Positions 1 through 12,650 of a stretch of 64,000 nucleotides of DNA are shown here, one piece after another. This DNA is from Sphagnum compactum. Its lineage: Eukaryota > Bryophyta > Sphagnopsida > Sphagnales. The notes under the pieces were generated by a model. It worked only from the letters and a program-made list of their open reading frames with translations. It was not told the DNA's origin and did no database searches. The DNA is taken from NCBI GenBank assembly GCA_965153455.1, contig OZ234497.1:4464001-4528000 (forward strand). The letters run 5' to 3'. How positions within the stretch are numbered: the stretch's first letter is position 1; every line of letters begins with the position of its first letter. A program made the translations under genes and the position numbers.

Positions 1-2454
1 ATTCAAATTTGCACAAAGCAATACGGTCCAAACTAGCTAATAAAAAGCATTTGCCCCAAGGATTTATCCTTAAAAGCATAATATTTTACAAAATGTTCTT
101 AAAATTGTGATTTGCAAATTGCTTTAAAACTTATTTTAATTCTTATGACTGAAAAAGAATGTTAAGTTATACTGATACGTCAAGGTGTACTAAAACATAC
201 TACATAAAAATTCATTTAAAATACATTTTAAGCCTTATTTTTTATTTTTTAGATAATGAAAAACATTAGTTACAATTTTTGTAAAATGATTTTGAGTATT
301 TCATAATTATTCAATTTATTTCAAACTTATTCAATTTTTTGATAATACATTACAAATATTACTACACAAGTTCATTAAAAATTTATCAATTTAAGTTTCA
401 TGATCACAGTGAAAATATAAATGATGGTTACATTTTGGAGTGACTCCTATTACCCTATTTGAACCTATTGATAAATTCCAAAAGATTCTTCAATTTCCTT
501 CAAATTTTTATGAGAATAAAATGTTTTTGGGGGGGTTTCTAATAGTCAGCATTATAAGGATTCTTAAATGTTTTTTCCCTCTCATGACGCAATTTGTTAA
601 TAGCCAAATTTCACCTTTCTATTCAGATGAAAAATGATTTTGTGTATATTTTTCAATGCTATTAAAAAAATGTATTTTCTGACCCATTTAAATAAATTAT
701 CCATTTCATATAAAAGGGGGGAAAAAAGGGGTTAGGTCTACATTTTGCATGTCTCATTTTCAAATCTTTCTCCAGTGTCAAGTTGTCAAGACAAGACACA
801 CATTTTATAAAACCATGAAAATTCCGATAGTGGAGCAGCTTTGAACTAAATGCTAGAATGGTTCTATATTTTGAGAAAAGAAAATATTTATCCATTTACA
901 ATAGGAAGAAGAAGAATCCCATAAACATTCATTAAGAGCCCAACAAAATCCAAAACTCAAAAGATGAAAACTCTCTACCAATAAAATAACCCAATGTTTT
1001 TTCTCAACTTTTTGTCATGAGTAAAGAATATTGGGACTCATTCTACCTTTTACAATTTGTTTATTTAGTTATTTATTTATTTTGGCACCTTTCATAATTT
1101 TCAAAGAATAGAATCACATTATTACAAGATGAAGAAGAATCAACATACTTCAGAAACCAAAAAAGATTATTTAGTACTTGGATTACACAATGTGATGTCA
1201 TAGTTGGTGTTTTTGCACTACACTTCACATGTCTGAAGTGCTCCACTTAGGTCATTGTGTTGTGGTAAAGTAGAGTTTCTCTATTCTCTAAAGAACAATC
1301 ATAAGTGGTACCCAATGTGTGTGTGAGCAATGAGTTATAAAGGTAAGGATTGTTACTTCGGAAAGTTTGCAATGTTCCCATAGCTATTTGAAAGGCAAAT
1401 GCCATCAAGAATTTGGGGAAGGTTTTGGTGTAGGCTAAAGTGTGGGCATTCCCAAAATAATGGGCCCAAGACAAGGTGATAGCCAAGTCAAGCCTTGTGT
1501 TTTTGGGAATGTCCCTCACTAGTGGGCTTTTACCCGTCGTAATACATAGATTACGAGGCGTAGCAGGTGGAGGGTATTTATGCTTATTCCTTAAGAGATC
1601 GTACACCTAAAATAGGCTTGGGAGCCCTTGTAAGAGGGATATTCATGGATATAAAGTGGCCTCCAAATATGCTTAGGAACTTTCTCCAAGTGCTTTATGA
1701 GCAAATAAAAAGGGAATTGTTGGAACTTTAAAATGAAAAAAAATTGGCACAAGAAAGTTGGTTTGGCCTAATGCCTATGTTGTTGCCATGCACACCAAAG
1801 GTGGAAAGGAAAAAGATAAAGAGTTCCCATAATGTGAAAGTACCTAATGATCACAATGTCGCGACTCAACATCCTTTTTCTCATCACCTATGGGGTGGTA
1901 ACCATGTGAGAAAATCCACAATCAACATGGGACCAACAAATGCAATAATCTTGAAAAGAAATTTATTCCTAAAGTTTTGGGTTGGCTTATCATGGCTAGC
2001 ATCCACTTAGCATGACCCAACAGGATTTGAACCCAGAACCACTTGCAAGGTATTTGACACACTACTTTAGATTTGTAACTCATGGAAACAACCTAACCAG
2101 ACAAAGATTTTTTCTAGTGTATTTGGAGGGCACCTTACCCTCTCAGTTAAGGTGACTCCCTTCCTCAATCCTCGCCGTCCATCTATGGAAGAAAGATTCT
2201 ACTCATTCTTTACACTAGGTAATCAACTCAAACAGGGTTGTTAGGGTTTGTTCTCGGAATTCAGGTCTCATTCCCTTGGAATTCAGGTCCCATTCTCGGA
2301 GGTGACTTTGCATGGGCCCTCGTTCCCATAATAGCTCCATTCTCAATCCTTACCCTACACAAAGCACATTGACTCCAAATCACACTTGGTGCTAACTTTT
2401 GCATTCATCTAACACCATGGAAAACCCCCTCTTACTAAATCAAGCAAGGAGTAA
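1..2454. other. AT-rich intergenic sequence, no supportable gene
   Basis: No open frame here shows a recognisable domain. The longest frame (minus, 1247-1606, 119 codons) has no familiar motif and no sign of splice structure. Positions 2256-2299 contain a short duplicated phrase (GGAATTCAGGT repeated 22 bp apart). Positions 2012-2034 carry a tRNA B-box-like motif on the minus strand, discussed among the rejected items. Confidence 0.6.
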
Positions 2455-2833
2455 GGCCCGCTTTACACTAGGAGTTAAGGCCAATGTTCAACTCAAATTA
2501 AGCATTCCTATTGGTGCAAAAGTCAAAAAATCAGCCCCAAGGGATTTACACTAGGAGTCAAGGCTGAAATAGAAAAAGTATTTTCAATCTGCCCCAAGTT
2601 ACTAATAAATGTTGAACTTTCTGGCCTTGTATTGGCCCCAAGGCTGAAAAAAGGATAACATCGAATTTGGGAAGCCAATTTGCAAACCTTGGGGCCAATG
2701 TTCTAGCATTTATGAATATCGTGGCGTCAATGTTCTAGCATTTATTAGTAATTCGGGGGCCAAACAACAAGCCCAAAATGCTCAAAGTTGGCCCCAAGTT
2801 TTTTCAGCCTGCATTCCTAGTGTGATGCGGGCA
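2455..2833. mobile_element. PIF/Harbinger-like MITE, copy A (379 bp)
   Basis: The left end reads GGCCCGCTTTACACTAGGAG. The reverse complement of the right end reads TGCCCGCATCACACTAGGAA. About 17 of 21 positions match. The trinucleotide TAA lies immediately outside both ends (2452-2454 and 2834-2836), which fits the TWA target duplication of PIF/Harbinger elements. The interior repeats the phrases 'gccccaag', 'aaggctgaaa' and 'tgttctagcattta' in both orientations, so the element could fold on itself. No coding capacity is visible. Homologous copies lie at 26669-27510 and, rearranged, at about 32925-33780. The superfamily assignment rests on the duplication and general form only. Confidence 0.72.
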
Positions 2834-2836
2834 TAA

Positions 2837-5800
2837 GTGCTCAAGGAGGAGGCCATTGATGCTGGATATCACTTGATTTGTTGTCCAAGGCATCCAAAGC
2901 TCCTAACATGATTAATTACATATTTGCGACGCACTCATGCTTTGCAATTGAAAGCTATTGTCCTCACAACAAGAAACAAGGCCCTATGTCAGCGGCTTTC
3001 TATTCGACGTGCTCATAGCCCTATGTGTAAATGTGATCACAATAGCCCAATGGAAAGAGGCCCTTATTATAATAGTTTTTGGGTGGCATTTTAGAAGATC
3101 TACATGAAATGTGTGTGCACAACATAACATCAATATTTTCTTTTCTTTTACTCTTTGCTATTATTGATCCACAAAGTGCATAATGTTGTTTTGAAAAATG
3201 AATGAATGAGAATCTTGAATTCATTGATAGTTTGTTTGAATGTTGCTTGAGATCTTTTAATTTTATATATTAAATTTCCAATAGTAGGCATTGAAAGCAT
3301 TTGTGTTCTTAAACATGATGACTTGTGCTTGTTGAAAATCAATAATTTAATGTTTTTGAATTTTTGTGTTCTCCATATTTTCCAATTAATGGTTTTATCA
3401 AGTTTCAACATGTTTTCACCAAGTGCACACTTTTAAAAAAAAAAAAAAATTTGTTACCAAGTTGTTACCAATAGGATAACATGTTAATTTGTATCCTTTG
3501 CCCAAAGTTCTTCTCATGTAAACTATATTACTAGGCCAAAAATAAAGATTGGGATATATTTATTTTCTGAATGCACCAAAGTTTGATCATATTCTTTAAA
3601 TACAATGGGTCATCAAACAAGTCCTTCACAAAACAAAACAAAAAACTTAAGGTGTCTTCACATTTAAATTATGTGAATCGTATTATATTCACATTGATTA
3701 CCATAGTACATGGGCAACTTTGACACAATTTATATTATTTTTTGTTTTGTCAATTTTTTGAAATTCAATCAAAACGTAAACAAGGCAACCATATTTGAAC
3801 CCACACCCTATTCAACAAAATAACATAAACTGCACTGAATCTAAAAGGAAGAACAACAAGAAACTTATCATAGCCAAGGCATTATCTAAACAAAAAATAG
3901 GGTAGGATTTTCATAATTGGTTGTCAAAAAAAAATAATCATAATGTGAAAATGCATTGTCAGCTAACATTGCCACTCACATTGCCACTCACAACTAAGGT
4001 TGTTGATGAGGTGTTCACAAGATGTTATGTCATGAGCAGGTGAGTTTGAACAGTGAACGATGAGTGTGAACAATGAACGATAAGCATGAGTGACGAACAA
4101 GGTTCCATGAGCATGAAATAATATTTTCAATAATTTTTGTCCATGTCTAGAAAATGTATTCTTTAACATATTTTGGTGATGTGGAGGATTATTCCTTAAC
4201 ATAATTGAATAGTCTTTCTTATCACCAACGTGTTCATGTGGCCAAACCACGTGGTGTTCAATGGCTCCACATTGTTAGGATGAAAGGTTGCAGTGTTTAT
4301 GAACTTCCATGTCCTACAATAAATTAAGAACCAAACAACTTGGAGAAGGGGTCCATGTTTGATTTCTCATGGGGATTTATAACAAGATTTGCAAACATAT
4401 TTTGTGGTTATTGAAACAAATTTAATTGTTCTGACCTCTTGAGTCATTCTGCCATTTGTAAATGTTTTAAGGTTGCTAGTTCCATGCAAGAGGTCAAATG
4501 AACATGAAATAGGTTTTATGATAACAATAAATACACAAATAAATTAAACACCTACAAATATGTCACTAGATGCATATGTTTGCAACTGTGGATTATTTTG
4601 GGCAACTAATGTAGTTTTTTATGTGAACTTGAAGTAAATAATCAAAATAACCCAATTTAAAATGCATCCATTTCCAACATGTCACCAAATCCATATCTAT
4701 GACATTTTTGTCGAACACCATTGGATTTGAACTTGTATTTTTTTGTGGATAAAAGAGAATTGAAAAATGTAAATGTAGAGTACTAAGTAGAAGTTGGATA
4801 TTGGGCAACTTTTAATCACTTGCAGGATTACAAGATATGGGATAGTGATCAAAATGTTTATACCAAAATTTTTAAACAGCTTGCAACAACTACCTACATA
4901 TAATCCATGGCCAACACACTTGACGAACCAAATTTTTAAGACAATTTCACCGGTAATGTGGCTTCCTACTCAGATTTTAAATGGAAAATAAAATAAGCAA
5001 ATCAATCTTACAATAAAATTAATGCCCATTGAATTATTCTGACATAGAAGATGATGCATACAAGTTACCTACACTTGCTTACGACAAGGAAATGGATCAA
5101 TTGATGCCGATGAACAATATAACCATCATTACGGAAGAAGAGTCAAGATCCCCAACATACTTGGGAGAAGGAATGATAGAAATGGATGACGAAGAGGAAA
5201 CCACATCTACCACCACAACATGCACAAGAAACAAAATGATGGACACCAGTGAGGAAGAGAAAACCATGCCACAGGTTACACCAAGGTCAAAAATAGGTTC
5301 CAATGACGTGAACATGACACCTCTAAAGATTGGTTCTATGTAGTACATTCAAAGTAGAATCCAATGATGCCATTGAAATTCATAGCAATTGAATTGAAAA
5401 ATCGTGTAAAGAGTAGAATTTATATGAATATCAATGAACAATTCTAAGTGGCCCAAACCTTTGCGGCTTGGAAGATCAAACTTGAATGTTCGATTTATTA
5501 AAGTTTGATTAGAAATGGCAAATTGAGTTTGCCAAACAAATGTGCAGAGGTTTGATTCATGAGTAAAAACACAAAGGCAAAACATAAGAAATAGTAGTTC
5601 ATTTGAAAAAGCCAAAAACAACAAACCATGAAAGTCAAGGAAACAAAACCTAGGAAAGGAGCAACACAATTGGAATAAAAATATCCAACCATCCATATGA
5701 ATACATAAAGAGAACATTAATCCACTATTGGGTAGATTGACAAGGTGAAATAGTCCCTTTGCACCCACAAGAATGGGTAGCCTTCAACTTAGCCCATTCC

Positions 5801-5928
5801 ATTTTCGCTAAATGGCCATGGCATATCATAACATCACTATGGAACATGATGGAGATGTCATAGAAAATATTTGGGGAAACCTTTTTAGTAATAAATCATT
5901 TGTAGTTTGGGAGAATATACATCATAAT
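2837..5928. other. Gene-free stretch with one acidic unrecognised ORF
   Basis: I see no recognisable gene. One plus-strand frame, 5029-5343 (104 codons), encodes a strongly acidic, Thr-rich peptide with runs such as EMDDEEETTSTTTT, but it has no known domain, no obvious partner exon, and could be chance or a transposon relic. Positions 4035-4085 hold a short imperfect repeat of 'gtgaacgatgagtgtgaac'. Positions 3437-3451 are an A-run. Confidence 0.45.
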
Positions 5929-6202
5929 GGGTGCAAATTCTTTAAGGTGTACTAAAATCTTATCACAATGTCACCCTTTTTTATCTATTTTACCTAGTCC
6001 TTTTTTACCATGTAAAGACACGTTTATCGATGATTGTGATGGAATCTAAAATTGTAATGGTCTAAAATATAGTTCTTCTGAACTTTTTAACAAATTTTGA
6101 TTCATTATTGTTTACAAAGATCAAAATATAGGGTAAAAAAGGACTATTGTAAATATTAGGCCCTTTTCGTCCTATGTGGTACACCTTAAGGGATTTTCAC
6201 CC
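5929..6202. mobile_element. MITE with about 28-bp terminal inverted repeats (274 bp)
   Basis: The left terminus begins GGGTGCAAATTCTTTAAGG and continues TGTACTA. The reverse complement of the right terminus begins GGGTGAAAATCCCTTAAGG and continues TGTACCA. About 24 of 28 positions match. TAAT stands directly outside on both sides (5925-5928 and 6203-6206), a candidate 4-bp duplication, or a 3-bp TAA if the edge is shifted. The interior is AT-rich and non-coding. The superfamily cannot be fixed from one copy. Confidence 0.68.
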
Positions 6203-6206
6203 TAAT

Positions 6207-8165
6207 CTTCTTATATAGAAGATTATAACATATTATCCATTCTTCTATGCTTTCAAATTTGAATAGAAGTGACATCCTCATGGACCATATATGTTAGTGA
6301 TATTTAATGTGTTGTCACTCTATAGAGTTACAATATTTGAATGCAACTATTAAACCAGTTTTGGTTAAAACCATAATAAAAGTATTCACAATGTAGTTCA
6401 CCATCATAAATACATTATAAGAATTATTGGCACTGGACATTCATTGGAAGGGTAATTCCCATCAAAAGTTTAATAGGGGTTATAAATGCATCCATCATTG
6501 TCAATACTACTACTACCGGAAAAATATGTTGGGTTAAAACATAAACCAACTTTAGAATACATATTATCATTAAGGCACCTATTTATGGTAACATGCATGT
6601 TGGTCCATATGTTTGTTATATAACTAGCTTGCATTTTTTATAATGGTTTATTTCAATGTAACCAAAACGATAATATGACCAAGGAAGATTTAACCATTTG
6701 GGAATAAACCATTAAGAAAGTAAAAATAAAAAATCATTATTCTATAATTTTGGCTAAATACATGAATCAAAATAAGAAAATATTTCAATTATGGATGAAG
6801 TATATTTATGTTTGGCCAAATTTGACAAGTAAAATAAAAGTTTACACCCTTGTGAATAGGTACAAGTACATTCAATTAGAGGAAAATTTTTGAATGCACT
6901 TAGCATTTAAATTTCACGTCCATGCAATAGAAATAGATATATGTTCCAAGAATGGAAATTTTGGAATGATTTGTGTTAGATAATGGATCATGCACTATCA
7001 AGTCATTACTAATTTCATTGAATGTGTGGTCTTTATGAATGATGGACCGATCTATTATTTCCCTTGGTGCAATTGATAATGGACAAATCATAATGGACAA
7101 ATGATGAACATAGTTAATTCTCTTATTGGAACTTGATTAAATTAAAGAAACCCTATTGGAAAAGTGATCAAAGCAAAAATCAACAATGAGTGAGCACAAG
7201 GATTATTTTCCCAACCAATGTGAGGTGGAAAGAAGAAGGGATGTTAAGATGTAGTTAAGCCATTGAATATGTTACAAAAGTGGGATGGTGAGGTTTTCAT
7301 TTAGACACATAATATGAAAGCAAACATTGAATACATTGGACATCAAGAGGGTAATATAACACTTTATTAGAGCTCTCCACCCAACCATAGGACCACACAA
7401 AAGGCTCATGCACCCAATGATCCACCCTTGAATTCAACAAATAGGATCTACTTTATTCCATAACCTCATCATCAAGTAGAGCTCTAACAACAGGATCATA
7501 CCTAACATGGTTTTTAATGTTAAGCGGTGATAACATGCAAGCCATGATCTCGGCTTTAGCTTTAACATACAAGGGCAACAAAAAAATCCTAGAAAGATGT
7601 TGGAAATCCTTCATAAAAAAGAAAGAAGGACTCTTGGGAGTAGGTCAAGAGAGACCTCTATAACAATACAAGAGGAGACAATTAAAAACCTAGAACACCT
7701 TATCACCGAGATCGCAGTAGCTAGAATAAAATGCATGCTCCATCTTCAAACATTGATTTCAAAAGTAAGGCATACTAAATGCATTGATATCATCTTATAA
7801 AAAGGAATGGTGATCCACGCCTTTCGCTTGGGCAACATCTTATGCTCTTCTAGAGTCTCGATGGTATTGATCTTGTTTTCTTGGATAGCTTGGATTGTCC
7901 TATCAAAGGACAAGGAATTTATAGTATAATGACTGCTTGAAACTTGCGAATTTTGAAAGAATGAAAATATTTAAATGAGAAGAAAATAAGATAAATGAAA
8001 TTGAAATAATTGAAATCCATTTGATTGTTCCCTATGTAGCATTTATGATTGTTATTTGAGTAACAAAAGATTAAAAAATCAAACAAACCTAAGTTCCAAT
8101 AGTTTTAAAAACATTGAGCATCAACTTGCGACTAAAAGTGGACACAAGCTCAAATTTAGGATAAA
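6207..8165. other. AT-rich intergenic sequence, nothing recognised
   Basis: No open frame above 70 codons shows a domain or a splice-compatible neighbour, and I see no convincing repeat boundary. Towards its right end the sequence grades into the tandem array that follows. Confidence 0.55.
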
Positions 8166-9385
8166 GCAATACCCCACCCGAACAACTTTTGGCATCGAGA
8201 GTTGCTTAGGGATGGCATAAAACAAAACTTGAGGGGCAACAAATTAGGCCTAAACTACAGCTTGAGTTCTTTTTTCCCCCATTGCCGAACTGCAATTTGA
8301 TTTGTTTCTTTTCAATGGTTGAACAACTTTCGGCACCAAAAGTTGCTTGGCTTTGGAATTGTTTTTATAAAAATGAATTGCAATTCAAGCTTGGTTTCAG
8401 ACTCGAGGTGCAACTTGGCACTTTATATTCCATTGTTGAACAATTCTTGGCATTGAAAATTGTTCAATGATGGCTTAAAAATAAAAACCAAGCTCTAACT
8501 CAAGTCTAATTTTAGACCCGAGGTTCAACTTGGGTTTCCATTTGCCATGACTAAGCAACCATCGACACCAATTGTTAAAAACCCAAGGTGTAGCTTAAGT
8601 TTGATTTTAAACCCAAGTTGCAACTTGGTTCTTTTCAACCATCGCCAAACAACTTTCAATGTTGAAAATGACTTGCTGAATGTAATAAAACAAGAAAAAA
8701 AATTCAAGCTTGAGTTCGGGATTGAAATGGCCATGGTTGAACAACTTTAAATGCCAACAATTATTTGATAAGTGCCAAAGAAAAGAGAAAAATATTCAAG
8801 CATGAGTTTGGGTTTGGAATGGCCATGGCTGAACAACTCTTAGCATTGAGAATTATTCAATGAGTGCAAGAAAAAAAAAACAAGAAATATTAAAGCATGA
8901 GGTCAAATTTGGAACGGCCATGACTAAGCAACTCTCAACGTCGAGAGTTGTTCGATGAGTGCAAAATTTTATTTATTTTAAATGAGAAAAAAAAACATGT
9001 GGACATGAAGTTGGGTTTGGAATGGCCATGGCCGAGCAACTTTTGGCACCAAAAGTTGTTTGACAAATGTAAGAAAAAAACTGAAAAACTAAAAAATTTG
9101 ACCATGAGGTCGAAATTGGAATAGCCATGGCGAAACTCATCTTTGGCGCCAATAATAACTCAATATGTGCACTTGAAAAAAAAAAAAAAAAAAAATCAAA
9201 CTTGAATTTGGGTTCAGAATAGTCATGGCCGAGTTATTTTTGGTGTTGAACGTGGCTCAATGAGTGCAGGAAAAAAAAATAAAAATTGAACTTGAGCTCG
9301 GGTCCAATCTAGGACTCAAATTCAAGTTCAATTTCAAAATAGTCATGGTTAAATTATTCTTGGCCCCAAGAATAGTGTAATGATT
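8166..9385. repeat. Degenerate tandem array, 12 units each with a central palindrome
   Basis: About twelve units share the core 'gaatggccatggctgaacaa' followed by a short inverted repeat and 'atgagtgcaag', then an A-rich spacer. The palindrome cores start near 8183, 8324, 8441, 8556, 8650, 8742, 8834, 8929, 9037, 9134, 9232 and 9353, so spacing is 92-141 bp. The best hairpin is at 9037, CAACTTTTGG-CA-CCAAAAGTTG, with perfect 10-bp arms. The 8929 unit is CAACTCTC...GAGAGTTG, a different sequence that still pairs. Several units read as a short peptide (M-V/A-E-Q-L...) before a stop. Family unknown. Confidence 0.75.
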
Positions 9386-10386
9386 TTGAAAAATTTAAAT
9401 TTGAACTTGGATTTTGCAAAGCTTTGTAATTACTCGACGCACTAAAATGGCTCACTAACTCTTAGAAATCCAAACTCAAACTAGGCTTTTTTCTCTCTAA
9501 AAAACACAAATAACAAAAAGGTTTGAAACACATGGGTGCAAATGGGATAACATGATTCACACGTGCCTACTTTTTGATTGCTTTTGGAGAAATATTTTTA
9601 GATATTCTTGGAATATTCTTGAAAAAATCTTCAATTTTTTTTCATATTATTTTATTAAGGTTTATGTTAAAAATTTGACAAAAATGTCATTTTCAAATAA
9701 TTTCAAATCCATTTACAAATCCTTTTACTGTTTAAAAACAAGCATTACAATGATTAATTAGTGTCTTTGTTTTTTTTTTATTCATTGAAATAATTTCAAA
9801 TTAATTCACATGATCCCATGGTATATTAAAAATACAACTATATAAACAAATCTTACAATTTCAACATCAAATTAAATTATGACTTTAAAACATGAAAAAA
9901 CCAAGCAAGTGTTACACTTGCTATGGTATGTGTTATTGTGACTACACCCACATACTTATTAGTTGATGGTTTGTTCTTGAATGATTGCAAGCACCTTTGA
10001 GATCTCATGGACTTTTCCTTTTTCCTACACACAAAATTCCACAATGTGAATGAATGAATCCCATAAACATTGCATATATACTCTAAAACTTTAAAAACCA
10101 CTCATAATATGAACTAAAACCCTAAAAATCCATACCAAATGTTAGTTACTTGTGGATTTTATGCTTGTTTTTTCATCCTCTAATCTTGGTTAGATCCTTT
10201 TTTTGAAACCTCATATTTTTAAAAAAATGCCAAGGTTGTAAATCCAAGAAATGTTTTTTCCAACATTTTTAGATTGATTCCAGGTTTCATGCATTCACCA
10301 TCCTCCAAGTAATTCCTGATTTGATCTGTTTTAACTATGTGATTTTATAAATGAAAAAAAAGATTGTAAATCAAAGTTCTAAGTCC
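9386..10386. other. AT-rich intergenic sequence, nothing recognised
   Basis: I see no coding region, structured RNA or repeat boundary that I can support between the palindromic array and the CACTA-like element. Confidence 0.55.
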
Positions 10387-10589
10387 AATCACTACTACAA
10401 AAGTGAGGTGCAGTTCACTAGCCTAAATCACTATGGGACCTTAAAAGTGAAATAACTTCATTGCATTTTACTGATTTCATTATAATATCACTATGTAAAC
10501 ATCATGTTTCATTACTAGTTAACATAATTCACTATTATAATTTATTGTACTAAATATGTTTATTTCTATGTTTTTACAAATATTCTATA

Positions 10590-10870
10590 TGTGTTACTTT
10601 ATGATATACCTTATATTATTTAAAACTATTATACATTATTGTACCTTAAGGTATTTTAACTAGCTTATTATAAGTTTTTAAGTTATTCTAAATTAAATTA
10701 TTCAACTAACCTTAAGCTATACCTTAGGTTATTTTATTTTAAGTTAAAATATGTTATTTCAAATTATACTTTAAGTTATTCAGGGTCATTCTACTTTATG
10801 TTATTATAAATTATTTTACTCTAAGTATAATAACTTAAAATAGAAAATAATAACCTATGAAAAATTATTT
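10590..10870. repeat. Left subterminal repeat block of the CACTA-like element
   Basis: Phrases such as 'taccttatattattt', 'taccttaaggtatttt' and 'taccttaggttatttt' recur in this AT-rich block. The same words occur reverse-complemented at 12340-12650. In CACTA elements such subterminal repeats bind transposase. That role is inferred here. Confidence 0.55.
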
Positions 10871-10879
10871 AAAATACCC

Positions 10880-12330
10880 TACAATATAATAACTACCAAT
10901 AGTTTATTATATTATAACATAGAATATCCAACACTAATTTATAATCACCAATAGTTGTAAAATAACATATAATAACCAACAATAACTTATAATATAATAA
11001 CTACCAATGGCCATTAATAAAATAGCCATTAATAGCCACCAATAGAATAACCATCAATAGCCACCAATGGCCTATAATGGAATAACCACCAATATCCACT
11101 AATATAATAACATTAATAACCACTAATATACACCACTAAAATATCCACTAATAACCACTAATATAATAACCAATATATAACCACCAATAGCCACTTATAC
11201 AATAAACATTAATAACCATCAATATCCATTAACAAAATATCCACCAATAGCCATTAATATAATAGCCACCAATAGCCACTAATGTAATAACCATTAATAA
11301 CCACCAATATCCACCAATATAATAGTCACTAATAGCCACCAATATAATAGCCACTAATTGCCACTAATATAATAGCCATTATTAAGCACCAATATCCACC
11401 AATATAATATCCATCAATAACCATTTAACAAAAAATCACTAATATAATAGCCATTATTAAGCACCAATATCCACCAATAGAATATCCATTAATAACCATT
11501 TATAAAATAACCATTAATAGCCATTAATAGAATAGCCACCAATAGCCATTAATATAATAACAACCAATGGTCACTAAAAGAATAACTACTAATAATCATT
11601 GATAGATAGCCACCAATAACCATTAATATAATAACAACCAATAGTCACTAATGAAATAACTACTAATAGTCATTAATATAATAATAACCAATAGTCATTA
11701 ATAGAATAGCCACCAATAGCCATTAATAAAATAACCACTAATAGCCACTAATATAGTAACCATTAATAAGCACCAATATCCACCAATAGAATATCCATCA
11801 ATAGCCATTAATAAAATAATCTTTAATATAATAACCACCAATAGCCATTAATAAAATAACCACCAATGGCCATTAATAGAATAGCCACCAATGGCCATTA
11901 AAAGAATATCCACCAATCGCCATTAATAGAATAACCACCAGTAGCCATTAATATAATAACCACCAATAGCCACTAATATAGTAGCCATTAATAAGCACCA
12001 ATATCCACCAATAAAATATCCATCAATAACCATTAATATAATAACCACCAATAGCCATTAATATAATAACCACCAATAGCCATTAATATAATAACCACAA
12101 TAGCCATTAATATAATAGCCACCAATAGCCACCAATAGAATAACTACTAATACCATTAATAGAATAACCACCAATAACTATTAATAGAATAACCAGTAAT
12201 AGCCACTAATAAAATAACCATTAATAACCACTAGTAGCATAGGTACCAATAGCCATTAATAACCACCAATAGCCCCAATAAAAAAACAACTAATGATCAT
12301 ATATTAAAATTGTTTAGGATTGCCAAAAAT
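10880..12330. repeat. 25-bp minisatellite array inside the CACTA-like element
   Basis: The consensus unit is 25 bp, CACCAATAGCCATTAATATAA followed by TAAC, clearest at 12040-12110. Roughly 55 units fill about 1.45 kb. Many are shortened, or carry GCC/ACC and CCACCAAT/CCATTAAT swaps. Some longer blocks recur, for example 'gccattattaagcaccaatatccaccaata' style segments near 11370, 11450, 11760 and 11990, which suggests higher-order duplication. There is no reading frame. Confidence 0.88.
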
Positions 12331-12339
12331 AATATAAGG

Positions 12340-12650
12340 TGAAATGATCTATAATAGACAAAAGTAACTTAAGGTGAAATAGCCTACAATAACCTATAAT
12401 TGTTAATAATAACATAAGGTGAAATAACCTTCAATAGCCAAAAGTAACCAATGATAGCCTCACATAATCAAAAATAGCTTAAGATGAAATAACTTAGAAC
12501 AGCCAAAAGTAACTTATAATAGCTGCAAGTAACTTAAAGTGAAATAATTTACAATAGCCAAAAATAACATAAAATAACCAAAAAAACTTACAATAGCCGA
12601 CAATAACTTAAGGTGAAATAAGCTACAATAGCCAAAAATATTTTCCCGTT
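12340..12650. repeat. Right subterminal repeat block of the CACTA-like element
   Basis: Five copies of 'aacttaaggtgaaata' or close variants (near 12367, 12412, 12477, 12530 and 12606) alternate with 'acaatagccaaaagta'. Spacing is 45-76 bp. This is the opposite polarity of the left block. Confidence 0.65.

Noticed and set aside
1247-1606. 119-codon minus-strand ORF
   Set aside because: No domain and no neighbouring exons.
2005-2110. tRNA or SINE promoter on the minus strand (B-box GGTTCAAATCC at 2014-2024)
   Set aside because: The B-box matches, but no convincing A-box at the right distance, no cloverleaf and no A-tail were found.
10880-12330. CRISPR-like array
   Set aside because: Units are contiguous 25-bp minisatellite copies with no unique spacers, in a plant genome and inside a transposon.
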